The notes: a model not told the origin generated them from the sequence alone. 64,000 bases of DNA from an uncultured Pseudanabaenaceae cyanobacterium (GCA_937949725.1 CALECT010000078.1:27557-91556); one strand, 5' to 3'. Shown: positions 33,956 through 42,682, numbered from the stretch's first letter. Made by a program: numbers and translations.

Positions 33956-35017
33956 CTATTTGCTGAGTCGGTGGTTGAAGATTTCATCCCCCATTGGGGC
34001 GGCTGCAAAGCCTTTGCCCGGTGGGACAGGTGGGTAGTTGGCTAGGACGATGACGGTGGTTTGGCTGGGGAGATGGAGGGCGAGGGAGGATTGGTAGCCG
34101 CCGGTGCCGCCATCGTGCCAGTGGAGGGTGATATTGCTGTAGGGCAGGGGGCGGATGAACCAGCCGAGGCCGATAGCCATGTTGTCGCTGAGGTCATTGT
34201 CGGGTTTGCGATCGCTCCGGATGCTGCGTTGTTGCTGCTGGCAGAGGGCCATGGCCGCTGCGAGGGGATTGTTGGACTCAGCCTCGGCCTGTAGGTTTGC
34301 TACGGCGAATTTGAGCAGATCTGAAACGGTGGAGCGGAGGGCTCCGCAGCCGGGGATGGCGGGGAGGTCCCAGTTTGGAGTGGGTTTGCTGCTTTTTCGG
34401 GTGGGAACGTAGCCGGGGATGAGGCGTTGCTGTTGGTCGGGGCTGAGCTGGATGGTGGTGTCGGCCATGCTCAGGGGCTGGGTGATGTGCTGCTGGATGA
34501 GCTTGATGTAGGGCGTGTCAGTGACGGTTTCGAGGATGTGCCCTAGGAGACCGACGGCGAGGTTTGAGTATTCGAATTGGCCGATGCGTTTGGTGCGTTT
34601 GTAGCGGTTGAGAAATTTGTAGAGGTCGGCGGTGCTGTAGTTGAGATAGGGGTTGGCGGGATTTTTGAGGAGGGACCAGATGAGGTTGCGGGGGAGCCTG
34701 GGCAGGCCGGAGTGGTGGGTGCTGAGGCTGCGGAGGGTGATGGCTTTGGGGAAGTTTGGCAGGTCCAGCAGGTTGCTGACGGAGTCATCTAGGCCAAGGG
34801 TGCCTCTCTGCACCAGCTTTGCGAGGAGGATGGCGGTGAAGACTTTGGTGACGGAGCCGATTTCGTAAATAGAATTATCGCTAGGCGGGTGGGTTTGGCC
34901 GAAGTGGTGGGTTTCGGCTTGGCCGTTTTGGCAGATGCCGATGGAGAGGCTTAGGTTGGGGCGATCGGCAGTGGCTGCTTCGGCTAGTTCTTCAATTAAA
35001 GATCTGTCGATATCCAT
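33956..35017 (-). CDS. Serine beta-lactamase-fold hydrolase
   Basis: The 353-residue protein belongs to the beta-lactamase class C/penicillin-binding-protein-like family. The SxxK motif is YEIGSVTKVFTAILLAKL, the YxN motif is FEYSNLAVGLLGHILE and the third motif is LHWHDGGTGGYQSSLAL (HxG-type). TTHHSGLP-like THHSGLPRLP is also typical. No signal peptide is apparent, so it may be cytoplasmic and act on small esters or peptides. The ATG (35015-35017) overlaps the stop TGA of the gene transcribed before it by one base, indicating translational coupling. That partner is restriction-endonuclease-like, an unexpected combination. Confidence 0.85.
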   Translation of the reverse strand: MDIDRSLIEELAEAATADRPNLSLSIGICQNGQAETHHFGQTHPPSDNSIYEIGSVTKVFTAILLAKLVQRGTLGLDDSVSNLLDLPNFPKAITLRSLSTHHSGLPRLPRNLIWSLLKNPANPYLNYSTADLYKFLNRYKRTKRIGQFEYSNLAVGLLGHILETVTDTPYIKLIQQHITQPLSMADTTIQLSPDQQQRLIPGYVPTRKSSKPTPNWDLPAIPGCGALRSTVSDLLKFAVANLQAEAESNNPLAAAMALCQQQQRSIRSDRKPDNDLSDNMAIGLGWFIRPLPYSNITLHWHDGGTGGYQSSLALHLPSQTTVIVLANYPPVPPGKGFAAAPMGDEIFNHRLSK

Positions 35018-35664
35018 CAGCGAATTTCATTGCCTAGATATTTCAAAATACTTAGAACCTCTGCCAGTTCGTTGTCAGGGCTCAGGAAAGAGAAGACTTT
35101 TGAGGTTGCGTATTGAGCGGACTGGAGTTGGTCTTCTGCGGTTCGCTCTAGTTTGACGAACACAAAGTCGCTGCCATTCAAGATCAGTCCAAATGTGGTG
35201 AGCTGAGGGCTCGCGAGCATGTAGCTCAGGGTTTGGGGCAATGCTTTGGTTAGGGAGAAGTCGCTCATTTTTGATTCAATGACCAAAATCCAGAGCTGAT
35301 TTTGAAGAACTAGGGCATCAATGGCTCCCCGTACAGTCACTTCATCGTCAGAGTCGAAGCTGCTGATTACGGTTTCCGCTTCAGCGCGTATGGCAAAGGG
35401 GGGTTCGTAGAATCCGGCGAGTTCGAGCAGTGGGGAGAGGACGACCATTTTGACTGCGCCTTCAAGTACGGGAGGTGTGCGCAGTAGGTAGTTGAAATAG
35501 GTTTTGATGCGAGCTAAGCGCTCTGTCTCGCTGGGCGTGGCTGGTGCTTGGGTTTGAGCAGTGCGCCATTCGCTGAAAAAGCCTGGGTCTTTAGCTGCCG
35601 CTAGGCCAAAGTGTTGTTCTAGTTGGGCCAAGGTGACTTGACTTGCTCGAATGGCTTGAACCAT
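35017..35664 (-). CDS. Restriction-endonuclease-like protein, PD-(D/E)XK type, tandem paralogue A
   Basis: The 215-residue protein resembles the N-terminal nuclease-like domain of type I restriction R subunits. A helical N-terminus (ASQVTLAQLEQHFGL) is followed by LEGAVKMVVLSPLLELAGFYEPPF. The putative active site is VRGAIDALVLQNQLWILVIESKMS, with Asp then Glu-x-Lys of the PD-(D/E)XK fold. It lacks helicase motors and has no methylase or specificity partner. About 62 bases upstream is a second copy of similar architecture (35726-36358). Its stop overlaps the start of the beta-lactamase-like gene. A role in defence is possible but unproved. Confidence 0.7.
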   Translation of the reverse strand: MVQAIRASQVTLAQLEQHFGLAAAKDPGFFSEWRTAQTQAPATPSETERLARIKTYFNYLLRTPPVLEGAVKMVVLSPLLELAGFYEPPFAIRAEAETVISSFDSDDEVTVRGAIDALVLQNQLWILVIESKMSDFSLTKALPQTLSYMLASPQLTTFGLILNGSDFVFVKLERTAEDQLQSAQYATSKVFSFLSPDNELAEVLSILKYLGNEIR

Positions 35665-35725
35665 GGCCGGTCATGCTCGTGATTGAAAGCTCGCGTTGCT
35701 CTGGTGTCTCTATACTAGCGCAGGG

Positions 35726-36358
35726 TTAATCGTGCAAGACTCTTCGGCCTAGGGCTTTGAGGATTTGGGCGACTGTGCCTAGCTCGTGGTGGCGGGGGAA
35801 AAGGGAGAAGGAGCGGGAGGTGTCGTATTCACCGTTGGCGCTGAGTTTGAGGAAGACAAATTCGTCGCCGTTGGTGGCCATGCCGTAGTTAGGACATTTT
35901 CGGTCCGGGTTGGCGGCCATGCAGGCGAGGAGTTGAGGGAAGGCGGCGGGGACGGAGATGCTCGTGCGTTTGGATTCTACGGTGAGGATCCAGAGCTGTT
36001 CTTGTAAAACTAAAACGTCGATGAAACCTTTGATGGTTTCTTCTGGCTCTTGTAGCTCTAGGGCAATGCCGTAGGGAGATTTGATTCGGTAGGGCGGATC
36101 GACGAAGCCGAGGAGTTCTAGCAGGGGGCAGGTGACGATGAGGTTGATGGTGCCTTCGAGGAGAAGACCGTCGCTACGCTGGTAGTCGTAGCGTTGCTTG
36201 ATGCGATCTACACTGCTCTGCTCTTGGGAGGAGAGAGTGGGTAAATTATTTAGCCATTCAGGGAAAAAGTCGTTGCGCTGGGTCTGGGTGAGGCCAAGGC
36301 GTTCTTGCAGGTCGCCCATTGTCGCGATTGTGTCTCTGACTCCAGTGCTGGCGACCAT
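35726..36358 (-). CDS. Restriction-endonuclease-like protein, PD-(D/E)XK type, tandem paralogue B
   Basis: The 210-residue protein is a paralogue of the next gene in transcription order. The shared pattern is a short helical start (MGDLQERLGLTQTQRNDFFPEW), LEGTINLIVTCPLLELLGFVDPPYRI, then IKGFIDVLVLQEQLWILTVESKR with Asp and Glu-x-Lys, and a C-terminal GDEFVFLKL. Identity to paralogue A looks moderate, so the duplication is not recent. ATG at 36356-36358 is the first start; an internal ATG (MGDLQ) is possible. No methylase or specificity subunit is nearby. The pair could be orphan effectors or single-strand or structure-specific nucleases. Confidence 0.7.
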   Translation of the reverse strand: MVASTGVRDTIATMGDLQERLGLTQTQRNDFFPEWLNNLPTLSSQEQSSVDRIKQRYDYQRSDGLLLEGTINLIVTCPLLELLGFVDPPYRIKSPYGIALELQEPEETIKGFIDVLVLQEQLWILTVESKRTSISVPAAFPQLLACMAANPDRKCPNYGMATNGDEFVFLKLSANGEYDTSRSFSLFPRHHELGTVAQILKALGRRVLHD

Positions 36359-36526
36359 GGTGAGCTGCTGTGTCCTTTGGCAATAGCTTTCTTCATTGTA
36401 AGCGGACTCATATAGTCGTGTTTCAGAGACTATTAAAGATAAGTTGATTAATCTCTTATTTGAAGAGGCGGAGACTTTACCGGGAACGCTGGAGTTATGG
36501 CTAGTCGGTGACGAGGCGGCGTAGAG

Positions 36527-36955
36527 ATGTCTGAGGTGTCATATTTCTGGAAGCTTATGTCGCTGATGCCCAGCTTCTTTTTTTGGGCTTGGCCCCTCAC
36601 TTTGATTTTGCTGATCTCGTTTGGATTCGCATTTTTAGGCTGGTTTAATCAGGGGTATAGTCCCAAGATTAGGTTGGCTAAGCTTGTCAGTTGTTCCGTC
36701 TTCACTGGCTTAATTTTGTTGTTCGGTTCGCTGTACTCCTCTAAGTCCAACTGGTTTCTTCATCCTTACGCTGGCATTGGTGGTGCTATTGTCGCTTGGC
36801 TTTTGTTGGGTCAGTGTGCGGTCAGCTTATTGCTGGTGATTCGTGCATCTAAAGGCACACGTTTTCTGAGTGCATGTATCCTTGCTTTTGAGTTGGAAGC
36901 TTCTCTCTCCGCTGCATTTCTGGCGTCCATGTCTCTCAGTAGCACCTGGCTATGA
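36527..36955 (+). CDS. Four-helix membrane protein of unknown function
   Basis: The 142-residue protein is almost entirely hydrophobic, with about four transmembrane helices: PSFFFWAWPLTLILLISFGFAF, LVSCSVFTGLILLFGSLY, GGAIVAWLLLGQCAVSLLLVI and a C-terminal segment. A charged loop (NQGYSPKIRLAK) follows helix 1. It has more T in the third codon position and lower GC than neighbouring genes, which could indicate transfer. No family is recognised. It stands between divergent nuclease-like genes. Confidence 0.55.
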   Translation: MSEVSYFWKLMSLMPSFFFWAWPLTLILLISFGFAFLGWFNQGYSPKIRLAKLVSCSVFTGLILLFGSLYSSKSNWFLHPYAGIGGAIVAWLLLGQCAVSLLLVIRASKGTRFLSACILAFELEASLSAAFLASMSLSSTWL

Positions 36956-37008
36956 TTCGAGTTTCACTTCATCGCCTTTAAAAGTTGTAATTACATCTGA
37001 AGGGGAAG

Positions 37009-37617
37009 TTAAACGGCGAGAATTTTCTGAATACTGATTTCTAGTTCAGGGAAAGTTGATGAATGGATGCGATCGCTCCCCTGAAACCGTTTCATCTCAT
37101 ACTCACCCTGCTCATTGAGCAAAAACACAAACACTGCTGGCTCCTTCGGATAGTCCAGAAATGCCCGGCTACCAATCGCCAAATAATCCACAATCCAATA
37201 TTCGCGAACGCCCAACCTGGCATACTCATCCAGCTTATCCACATAGTCATCTTCCCAATTGGAAGACACCACCTCCACCGCTAATTGAATCGGCTCCCGC
37301 AGCGCCGTATAAGCTGTCCGATTCGCCCGCCAAACCGCCAAATCCACCACACTCACATCGGGATGGCGACCCTGCACCTGCCCATCTGTCGTTTCCGTTG
37401 CTAAAACAACGCGGTCAGAAACCTTATAAGGCAGCTCCAATCGCCGCCGCTCGTCATTAAAAGACTCCGCAATGAAATCTGCCACATCCTCATGCCGCCG
37501 CGTTGCTAGAATCCGCACAACTGCCCCACCAATTAATTCATAGCGGCCATCTTCCGGGCATTGTTCCAAGAACTGCTCAAACGTCAGCCCTTGACCTAGC
37601 GTAGTTGTTGCAAGCAT
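37009..37617 (-). CDS. Uma2 family endonuclease (DUF820)
   Basis: The 202-residue protein matches Uma2/DUF820, a PD-(D/E)XK-fold family greatly expanded in cyanobacteria. FEQFLEQCPEDGRYELIGGAVVRI is the conserved start. VQGRHPDVSVVDLAVW gives the Asp, and LREPIQLAVEVVSSNWEDDYVDKLDEYARLGVREYWIVDY gives the Glu-x(n)-Lys catalytic block. These proteins are common and often have no visible partner; function is unproved, with proposals including DNA repair or mobile-element linked nuclease. The ATG at 37615-37617 is a standard start. It is AT-richer than the housekeeping genes. Confidence 0.9.
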   Translation of the reverse strand: MLATTTLGQGLTFEQFLEQCPEDGRYELIGGAVVRILATRRHEDVADFIAESFNDERRRLELPYKVSDRVVLATETTDGQVQGRHPDVSVVDLAVWRANRTAYTALREPIQLAVEVVSSNWEDDYVDKLDEYARLGVREYWIVDYLAIGSRAFLDYPKEPAVFVFLLNEQGEYEMKRFQGSDRIHSSTFPELEISIQKILAV

Positions 37618-38653
37618 GGCTTAAAACCCTTAACCCAACGGTTAAACGCGATGGTTACTCGTATTCTAGCAGTCCCTATTGTTGGACCTATTCGCTGAAT
37701 GGACTTGGGCTTCACCCCCTTGTTCAGAGGCTTGGGGAGCCCGTCACTTCCTAAGGAGAAAAATTAGACAGTCGTGTTCTCAGGCTTACAAGGCTCCCAA
37801 AGACTGAAGCAGAGCGCGAAGCACTCCAGCAATGTAGCCATCCTTTAGCAGGATGGTCGTACAAGGAAGCATGCAACTTTAATCCTTCGTCCATCGTCTC
37901 TGTATATACCTGTTGATCGAGTCCTCTAACCTAGCCCCATGGAGAACGAGCACCAATGGCCACCGAAAGCTCCGGCTGGAATAATTGCTTATCCTTAGCT
38001 GCGCAGCTGAAGAAGCAATCTCTGACAACTCAATCACCTGCAAACAGTAGTGAGAGTCAGGACGATACAGCCTCGAAATCACAAGCGCTTGAAAAGCTGC
38101 GACGCTATCAAGCAGAGATGCAAAATCGTAACTATTCGCAGCTTCAACTCCCTTGATATCCAGGAAAACGGCCATCCCCTTAGCCTGTAACGAATAAGTT
38201 TGGCAAATAAGTTTTACGCCAGTTTGGGGCTTATTCGTAATCTAAAATCAGTGACGGTGATTGCTCCTTTGATGGGTGGAATCATCGTCATTTTTCTTTT
38301 GCTATCCAGGTCGAGTTCGGGATCGTCTCAAATACTGCCTTATTCAAACCATAGTCTTCCATCTCCTCACATCGCGTGACCTGTTTGCCATACAACGGAT
38401 TAACCAGCGTCAAGGTCTTCGCCTCGGCATCAACCTTCAACCCATCGAACACGAGTTAAATCCTGATTCCAGGCATAGGCTCCATCACACACCAAGTCGC
38501 TAATGGCTACTCCTCCACTTGCTCTGCGATCGCTAAATTCCGTCGCCCAGACTCCACCCAAACTGCAAAACAAAAAATCAGCCCCCATGCATCACCATGT
38601 GGTGTCCATCCTGCATTTTCTCTAAACTGTAGGGACTACCTCATCCACTTCCC
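37618..38653. other. Degenerate intergenic kilobase
   Basis: Over 1000 bases have no intact recognisable gene. An unconvincing minus-strand open frame at 37879-38175 and short plus-strand frames are present. A protein-like reading of about 57 codons lies on the minus strand ending at 38288 (listed separately). The segment may be the wreckage of one or more genes. Confidence 0.5.
38288..38461 (-). pseudogene. Short minus-strand coding remnant or micro-ORF
   Basis: The frame begins near a GTG at about 38457 and reads FDGLKVDAEAKTLTLVN, PLYGKQVTRCEEMEDYGLN, then KAVFETIPNSTWIAKEK before a TGA at 38288-38290. Just upstream in another frame the DNA reads VCDGAYAWNQDLTRVRW. The second and first parts could belong to one gene broken by a one-base frameshift. 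The composition looks coding, but I do not recognise the family; it could equally be a genuine small protein of about 57 residues. Confidence 0.35.
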
Positions 38654-39169
38654 ATGACTGCTGCCCAAGCTGAACCTAATCCGACCGCTGCAACGGAAGC
38701 TTTAAAGATCCAGGACACTCAACCCAGCTGGAAAATAAAACTTCTCTATGACGGGCAATGTCCGCTGTGTCTGCGAGAAGTAAACTTCCTGACCCAGAAA
38801 GATGCGGGTCGGGGCCTCGTTGCCTTTGTCGATGTCGCAGCCGACGACTACAGCGCAGCTGACAATGGTGGCATCGACTTCGAAACTGCCATGGGCCGCA
38901 TCCATGCGGTTTTGCCTGATGGCTCCAGCGTCAAAAATGTCGAAGTCTTTCGCCGCATCTACGAAACCCTTGGCATGGGCTGGGTTTACGCAGTAACCAA
39001 GTGGCCAGTGATTGGACCCTTAGTGGATGCTGCCTACGGTATCTGGGCTGACCTGCGGCTTAAGGTCACTGGGCGTGGTGACTTAGCAGCCGTGGTTGCA
39101 GAACGAGAGCAGCGACTCGCGCAAATGCAGGCCTGTGACGAGGAAGGACGCTGTCAGGTAGACGATTAA
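38654..39169 (+). CDS. Thiol-disulfide oxidoreductase DCC family (DUF393) protein
   Basis: The 171-residue protein carries the DCC-family signature KLLYDGQCPLCLREVNFL (about residues 29-46), with the CPLC redox motif. VAFVDVAADD, GIDFETAMGRIHAVLPDGSSVKNVEVFRRIYETLGMGWVYAVT follow as in the family. The thioredoxin-like fold is predicted. The C-terminal part has no further Cys motif. A disulfide reductase or oxidase role is expected but substrates are unknown. The ATG at 38654 is preceded by a degenerate kilobase; its stop is 21 bases from the convergent AIM24 gene. Confidence 0.85.
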   Translation: MTAAQAEPNPTAATEALKIQDTQPSWKIKLLYDGQCPLCLREVNFLTQKDAGRGLVAFVDVAADDYSAADNGGIDFETAMGRIHAVLPDGSSVKNVEVFRRIYETLGMGWVYAVTKWPVIGPLVDAAYGIWADLRLKVTGRGDLAAVVAEREQRLAQMQACDEEGRCQVDD

Positions 39170-39189
39170 GTGACGTTCGCGATCGCTCC

Positions 39190-40116
39190 CTAAGAGGAAA
39201 CACTCTGAAAATAGACTTCTTCATAGGGCTGGACTACTACGAAACCATGGCCTCGAAATTCCATCTGAAATGACTCGCCTGACCCTCGGCCGATCAAGGT
39301 TTTGAGCTGAATATCAGTCTTAAAGCTAGGCTCCAAGTTGGCCGACCACATCACCGTGGCATTGGGGTCGGTGGTGACGGGGTTGCCTGGGGTGACTGGC
39401 AGGGTTAGCGGATCGTAATGGCTGGTGATGGCGACCATGCCTTTACCCTGGAGACGAATGTTGAATAATCCGCCTGCCATCATCGAAGAGATGCGCCGCA
39501 TCATGCGGATGTCGTAGCTCAGGGATTTTTCGAAGGCCAAGAGGTCATTGCCGTTGACGCAAATGGCCTCGTTATTCAAGTTTAAAATCGTGACTTTCTT
39601 GCCAGAGTCGGCGCAGAACACGGAGCCGCTGCCTTTGGCTTTGGTCAGGCGAGCGCCTTCGCCAGTCACGGCTTTCTTGAGCAAGTTGCCAATGCCCTGC
39701 TCCAACATGCCTTCCCGCTCAAATTTGACATTGCCGGTGTAGGCCACCATGGCTCCCATCTTGATCCAAACCTCGCCATTGAGGTTGATGTCGAGCATGC
39801 GGGGGGATTCCAGCTCAAACAGGCCCTGTTGGAGATCGCGATCGCGGGTCTGGTCTACAAAGGCCTTGAGCGAATAGCGAGCTTCTGCTGGAGCCGTCTC
39901 AGCAGCGGGCTTTTCTGCCACCGCCTTTTGAGGTTGGGCTGGATTCTGAGGCTTTGGCCTGGCCGGAACCTGGTCTTTGGGCACACGCAGACTAAACTGC
40001 TCCATTGCCTCGTCACTGGATAAAGGCTGGGCTGATGATGCTCCATCGGACGACTGCCACGCCTGCGATCGCTTCGACTGACGGCGGCTGCCATCGCTGG
40101 GTGGCTGGTTTGTCAT
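39190..40116 (-). CDS. AIM24 family protein
   Basis: The 308-residue protein has a disordered N-terminal third rich in Gln, Ser, Pro and Ala. The AIM24 domain (about residues 80-300) follows, with LDINLNGEVWIKMGAMVAYTGNVKFEREGML, TKAKGSGSVFCADSGKKVTILNLNNEAICVNGNDLLAFEKSLSYDI, FNIRLQGKGMVAITSHYDPL and EFRGHGFVVVQPYEE. AIM24 is a beta-prism-like family; bacterial members have no established activity. The ATG at 40114-40116 is the only likely start. Confidence 0.88.
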   Translation of the reverse strand: MTNQPPSDGSRRQSKRSQAWQSSDGASSAQPLSSDEAMEQFSLRVPKDQVPARPKPQNPAQPQKAVAEKPAAETAPAEARYSLKAFVDQTRDRDLQQGLFELESPRMLDINLNGEVWIKMGAMVAYTGNVKFEREGMLEQGIGNLLKKAVTGEGARLTKAKGSGSVFCADSGKKVTILNLNNEAICVNGNDLLAFEKSLSYDIRMMRRISSMMAGGLFNIRLQGKGMVAITSHYDPLTLPVTPGNPVTTDPNATVMWSANLEPSFKTDIQLKTLIGRGSGESFQMEFRGHGFVVVQPYEEVYFQSVSS

Positions 40117-40251
40117 GGGTCACATCAATGGGTAGAGACGATTCACTGAATACTCAGAGGTGACATATTATGCCTGACAACGAGTCATTTCTGGATAAAT
40201 CCAGCTACTTATCGCTGCGTTTGCTTGGGCTGCGCCATCACCTGTCGATGG

Positions 40252-40920
40252 TTAAATGACTCGCTTAAAGCCTGATGTTTTAGGAGCCTTCGGATCCTGG
40301 TGATAGTTGCGCTCACGGAACCAAAGATTGCAGGCCCACTTTTCACCGGCTTCCACGGGCAGACCACCGTGGAGACTCGCCGGATGGCGCAGGGCAGTCC
40401 CGGCATGGCAGTTGTGAAACAGCACCATGCGACCTTTGATGGCGCGCACTTCCATATCCAGCTTTGGGAAACAGGTGCCACCGCCTGCTTCCACATCGTT
40501 GAGGTAGAGCAAGCAGGTGACGAGACGCTGACCACCGCGCTCCATGCAACGCTTGCCCCGCTCTGTCTCCGCATCCCAAGCATCGTAGTGGGGACGGTAT
40601 TCCTGGGTTTCAGCGTAGTGGATGACTTGGAGGGATTCGGCTTGGGTGAGGGGAAGGTCAACCAGGGTTGAGATGCGATCGCACAATCCCCGAATCACCT
40701 CTGTCTGCCGATGGCGCACCCAACAGTTTTGCCCCGTACGCCCTGGACTCACCTTGCCAGATCTCTCGGCACTTACCACCGCTCGCTGGAGGTTGGCCTG
40801 GGCTGCCGCAATCAGCTCCGTCATTTCGTTGTCTTGGAGAAAATCCTCAAAGACATAAACAATGGGCTCATCGTTGACCTGTTGGCCAAGGCTGTATTGC
40901 TGGCGAATTTGCAGGGTCAT
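40252..40920 (-). CDS. Fe(II)/2-oxoglutarate-dependent oxygenase, prolyl 4-hydroxylase-like
   Basis: The 222-residue protein has the P4H-type double-stranded beta-helix. The iron-binding HxD is EYRPHYDAWD and the distal His is LHGGLPVEAGEKWACNLWF, where Lys in EAGEKW binds 2-oxoglutarate. VTCLLYLNDVEAGGGTCFPKL and VRAIKGRMVLFHN are also typical. It would hydroxylate a proline or another target, using oxygen and 2-oxoglutarate; substrate unknown. A minus-strand block of the AIM24, this gene, a small membrane protein and a TPR protein run in the same direction. Confidence 0.88.
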   Translation of the reverse strand: MTLQIRQQYSLGQQVNDEPIVYVFEDFLQDNEMTELIAAAQANLQRAVVSAERSGKVSPGRTGQNCWVRHRQTEVIRGLCDRISTLVDLPLTQAESLQVIHYAETQEYRPHYDAWDAETERGKRCMERGGQRLVTCLLYLNDVEAGGGTCFPKLDMEVRAIKGRMVLFHNCHAGTALRHPASLHGGLPVEAGEKWACNLWFRERNYHQDPKAPKTSGFKRVI

Positions 40921-40958
40921 GGGCAGACTTTTAGCGACATGGGCAGTCCTGGCTTTTG

Positions 40959-41210
40959 TTATTCCGCTTTAAACTCATCCCACTTTTTAGTCAGCCAGCT
41001 ACTGGCCCCGCTGACCAGGGCACCGGCCATGATCAAGCCGATGGCGGGCATGAATACGGGCTCCCAAAGGCGGTGCCAAGCATCAAAGCCCAAGGGGATG
41101 TCCAGGCTGCGGCCTGCCAGTGCAATCACAAACCAGAAAAAGCTGGCGAGGACAAAGAAGAAATCAATCGTCAGAAACAGGTTGAGGCCGTTGAGCAGCT
41201 TGTCTTTCAT
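40959..41210 (-). CDS. Small two-helix membrane protein
   Basis: I use the ATG at 41208-41210, giving 83 residues: MKDKLLNGLNLFLTIDFFFVLASFFWFVIALAGRSL with one helix, then a LGFDAWHRLWEPVFMPAIGLIMAGALVSGASSW helix and a charged end (LTKKWDEFKAE). The open frame extends a further 60 codons through a repetitive intergenic sequence that is unlikely to be translated. No named family is recognised. It lies 39 bases upstream of the prolyl hydroxylase-like gene in the same direction. Confidence 0.6.
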   Translation of the reverse strand: MKDKLLNGLNLFLTIDFFFVLASFFWFVIALAGRSLDIPLGFDAWHRLWEPVFMPAIGLIMAGALVSGASSWLTKKWDEFKAE

Positions 41211-41271
41211 GGCGATGCTGTTGGGCAGGGGCGGTGAAGGTCGAAGAATCTCAATTTGGCTTGGGCTATGG

Positions 41272-41371
41272 TGGGTTTTGGCGGTGGATCTGGGAGAGAA
41301 ACCAGGGGTTTGGGCTAAACCCACCGCTACGGTTGGCTGGTTGGCTGGTTGGTTGGGTTTTGGCGGTGGAT
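41272..41371. repeat. Intergenic direct repeats and GGTT microsatellite
   Basis: An 18-bp sequence TGGGTTTTGGCGGTGGAT occurs at 41272-41289 and again at 41354-41371, 82 bases apart. Between them GGTTGGCTGGTTGGCTGG forms a short microsatellite. This region separates two genes and inflates upstream open frames. Confidence 0.7.
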
Positions 41372-41430
41372 GTTGGTTATGCACCATCACGTCTCGCTAA
41401 ACCAACCCTATGGTCTGGCGGGTTGGGCGT

Positions 41431-41850
41431 TTATTCAAAAATCCAATCTTGGACTTTTTTGAGGCTCTTCCAATCGGGCTTACGCTTAAAGCCGTCGGCG
41501 ATGCTTTCTTCCACTTCAGTTTTCAGCTCCTCAGAGATGGTGACGAGCTGTTGGGCGGCTTCGATGTGGTCGCGGACGCCTTTTTTGCCACTTTCGATCA
41601 TGGCCATGGAGAGGTTGATTCTCGCCTGGGGATCCTGGGGATTGAGTTTGACGGCGCGGCTGGCGGCTTTGAAGGCTAGCTCGGGCTTGTTGTCGATGAG
41701 GTACAGCCAGGAAAGACAGGTCCAGGCGGGGCTGCTCTTGGGAGCGCGATCGCACAGGCTCTTGAACACGGGGATAAGGTCACCCACGGGTTCACCGTTG
41801 CTGTAACGCTCAATGCCGCTGCTGAATAGCTCTTCTGCTGTCTGGGCCAT
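41431..41850 (-). CDS. Tetratricopeptide-like protein
   Basis: The 139-residue cytoplasmic protein has helix-turn-helix repeats of TPR type. SGIERYSNGEPVGDLIPVFKSLCDRAPKSSPAWTCLSWLYLIDNKPELAFKAASRAVKLNPQDPQARINLSMAMI includes the canonical NP-Q-D-x-x-A-x-x-N-L between two repeats. The C-terminal third (VRDHIEAAQQLVTISEELKTEVEESIADGFKRKPDW) is also helical and may bind a partner. I start at the ATG at 41848-41850; the frame is open 10 codons further. A scaffold role is likely; the partner is not known. Confidence 0.8.
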   Translation of the reverse strand: MAQTAEELFSSGIERYSNGEPVGDLIPVFKSLCDRAPKSSPAWTCLSWLYLIDNKPELAFKAASRAVKLNPQDPQARINLSMAMIESGKKGVRDHIEAAQQLVTISEELKTEVEESIADGFKRKPDWKSLKKVQDWIFE

Positions 41851-41988
41851 GGTTAGGGACGTAAATGGTAAAACTTGCAAACCAAAGGCGTACAGCTTCG
41901 TTTCTCAACAGAAACGGTTAAACGGTACGCCTTTCGTTCACTTCGAAATCTCGTTCAATATATTGCCATGCTGTGTGGCAATTCTCAG

Positions 41989-42010
41989 GGGACATGGCAT
42001 GCCATATCCC
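41989..42010. repeat. 22-bp palindrome related to that at position 1
   Basis: This 22-bp inverted repeat has one mismatch and is centred on GGCATGCC, with GGGACATG and ATATCCC arms. It shares the arms and centre pattern with the palindrome at 1-24. It lies in the 200-base gap between the convergent-like ends of a TPR gene start and the Fe-S carrier gene. Confidence 0.6.
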
Positions 42011-42053
42011 GATAGAGGTTCACAGATCTTCTGAGCTAGTCGAATTCTCGTCG

Positions 42054-42431
42054 TTAGGCAGAGAAGGACTTGCCGCAACCACAGGTTGCCGTGGCATTGG
42101 GATTGGTGAACTGGAAGCCACCGCCAATTAGCTCGTTGCTGTAGTCCAGCATCATGCCATAGATGTAGAGCAAGCTCTTGGGGTCACACACCACTTGGAA
42201 GCCATCGTAGTCGTAGACTTCATCCTTCTCAGTAATGCTCTCAGGGGTGGCGAAGTCCATCTTGTAGGACATGCCGGAGCAACCTCCATTGGTCACACCC
42301 ACCCGCAGCAGCATATCTGTGCCCTGCTGCTCCCGTAGGGTTTTGAGCTGAACAAGAGCCTTTTCGCTGATCAGAATACCTCTGTCATCAACGACTGGCG
42401 CGGCCAAGGTTTCAGTGGAAGTCATGGTCAT
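42054..42431 (-). CDS. A-type iron-sulfur cluster carrier (IscA/SufA-like)
   Basis: The 125-residue protein belongs to the HesB/IscA/SufA family, which receives Fe-S clusters from the assembly scaffold and passes them to targets. The three conserved Cys occur in [19 protein letters not shown] and at the C-terminus in [47 protein letters not shown] is typical. An N-terminal tail of about 18 residues precedes [11 protein letters not shown]. The ATG at 42429-42431 and another at 42423-42425 are both possible. It stands alone here, away from the suf operon. Confidence 0.9.
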   Translation of the reverse strand: MTMTSTETLAAPVVDDRGILISEKALVQLKTLREQQGTDMLLRVGVTNGGCSGMSYKMDFATPESITEKDEVYDYDGFQVVCDPKSLLYIYGMMLDYSNELIGGGFQFTNPNATATCGCGKSFSA

Positions 42432-42682
42432 TCAGCATCACTTAAGGTACGGTTGCCCAATCTCAGCTATTTCATTGAGATAGGAGCCTGTATTGACTCT
42501 ATTGTAGCGACTTCCTCTACGATTCCTATGCAGGAACAGCTACTGTGATGCAAAGCTTGATGATGGATGATAGGTCTACCCTGAAATTCCTCAGCTCATT
42601 TATGCAGGTTAGCCTTTGAATTCGTTTCAAACCGCCTAAGCATCCGCGCCTCACCTATTCTCTTTGCCGCCAGATTCTGCCC

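Noticed and set aside
37879..38175. Minus-strand open frame of 98 codons
   Set aside because: No recognised motif, ribosome binding site or neighbour relation; retained only as part of the degenerate region.
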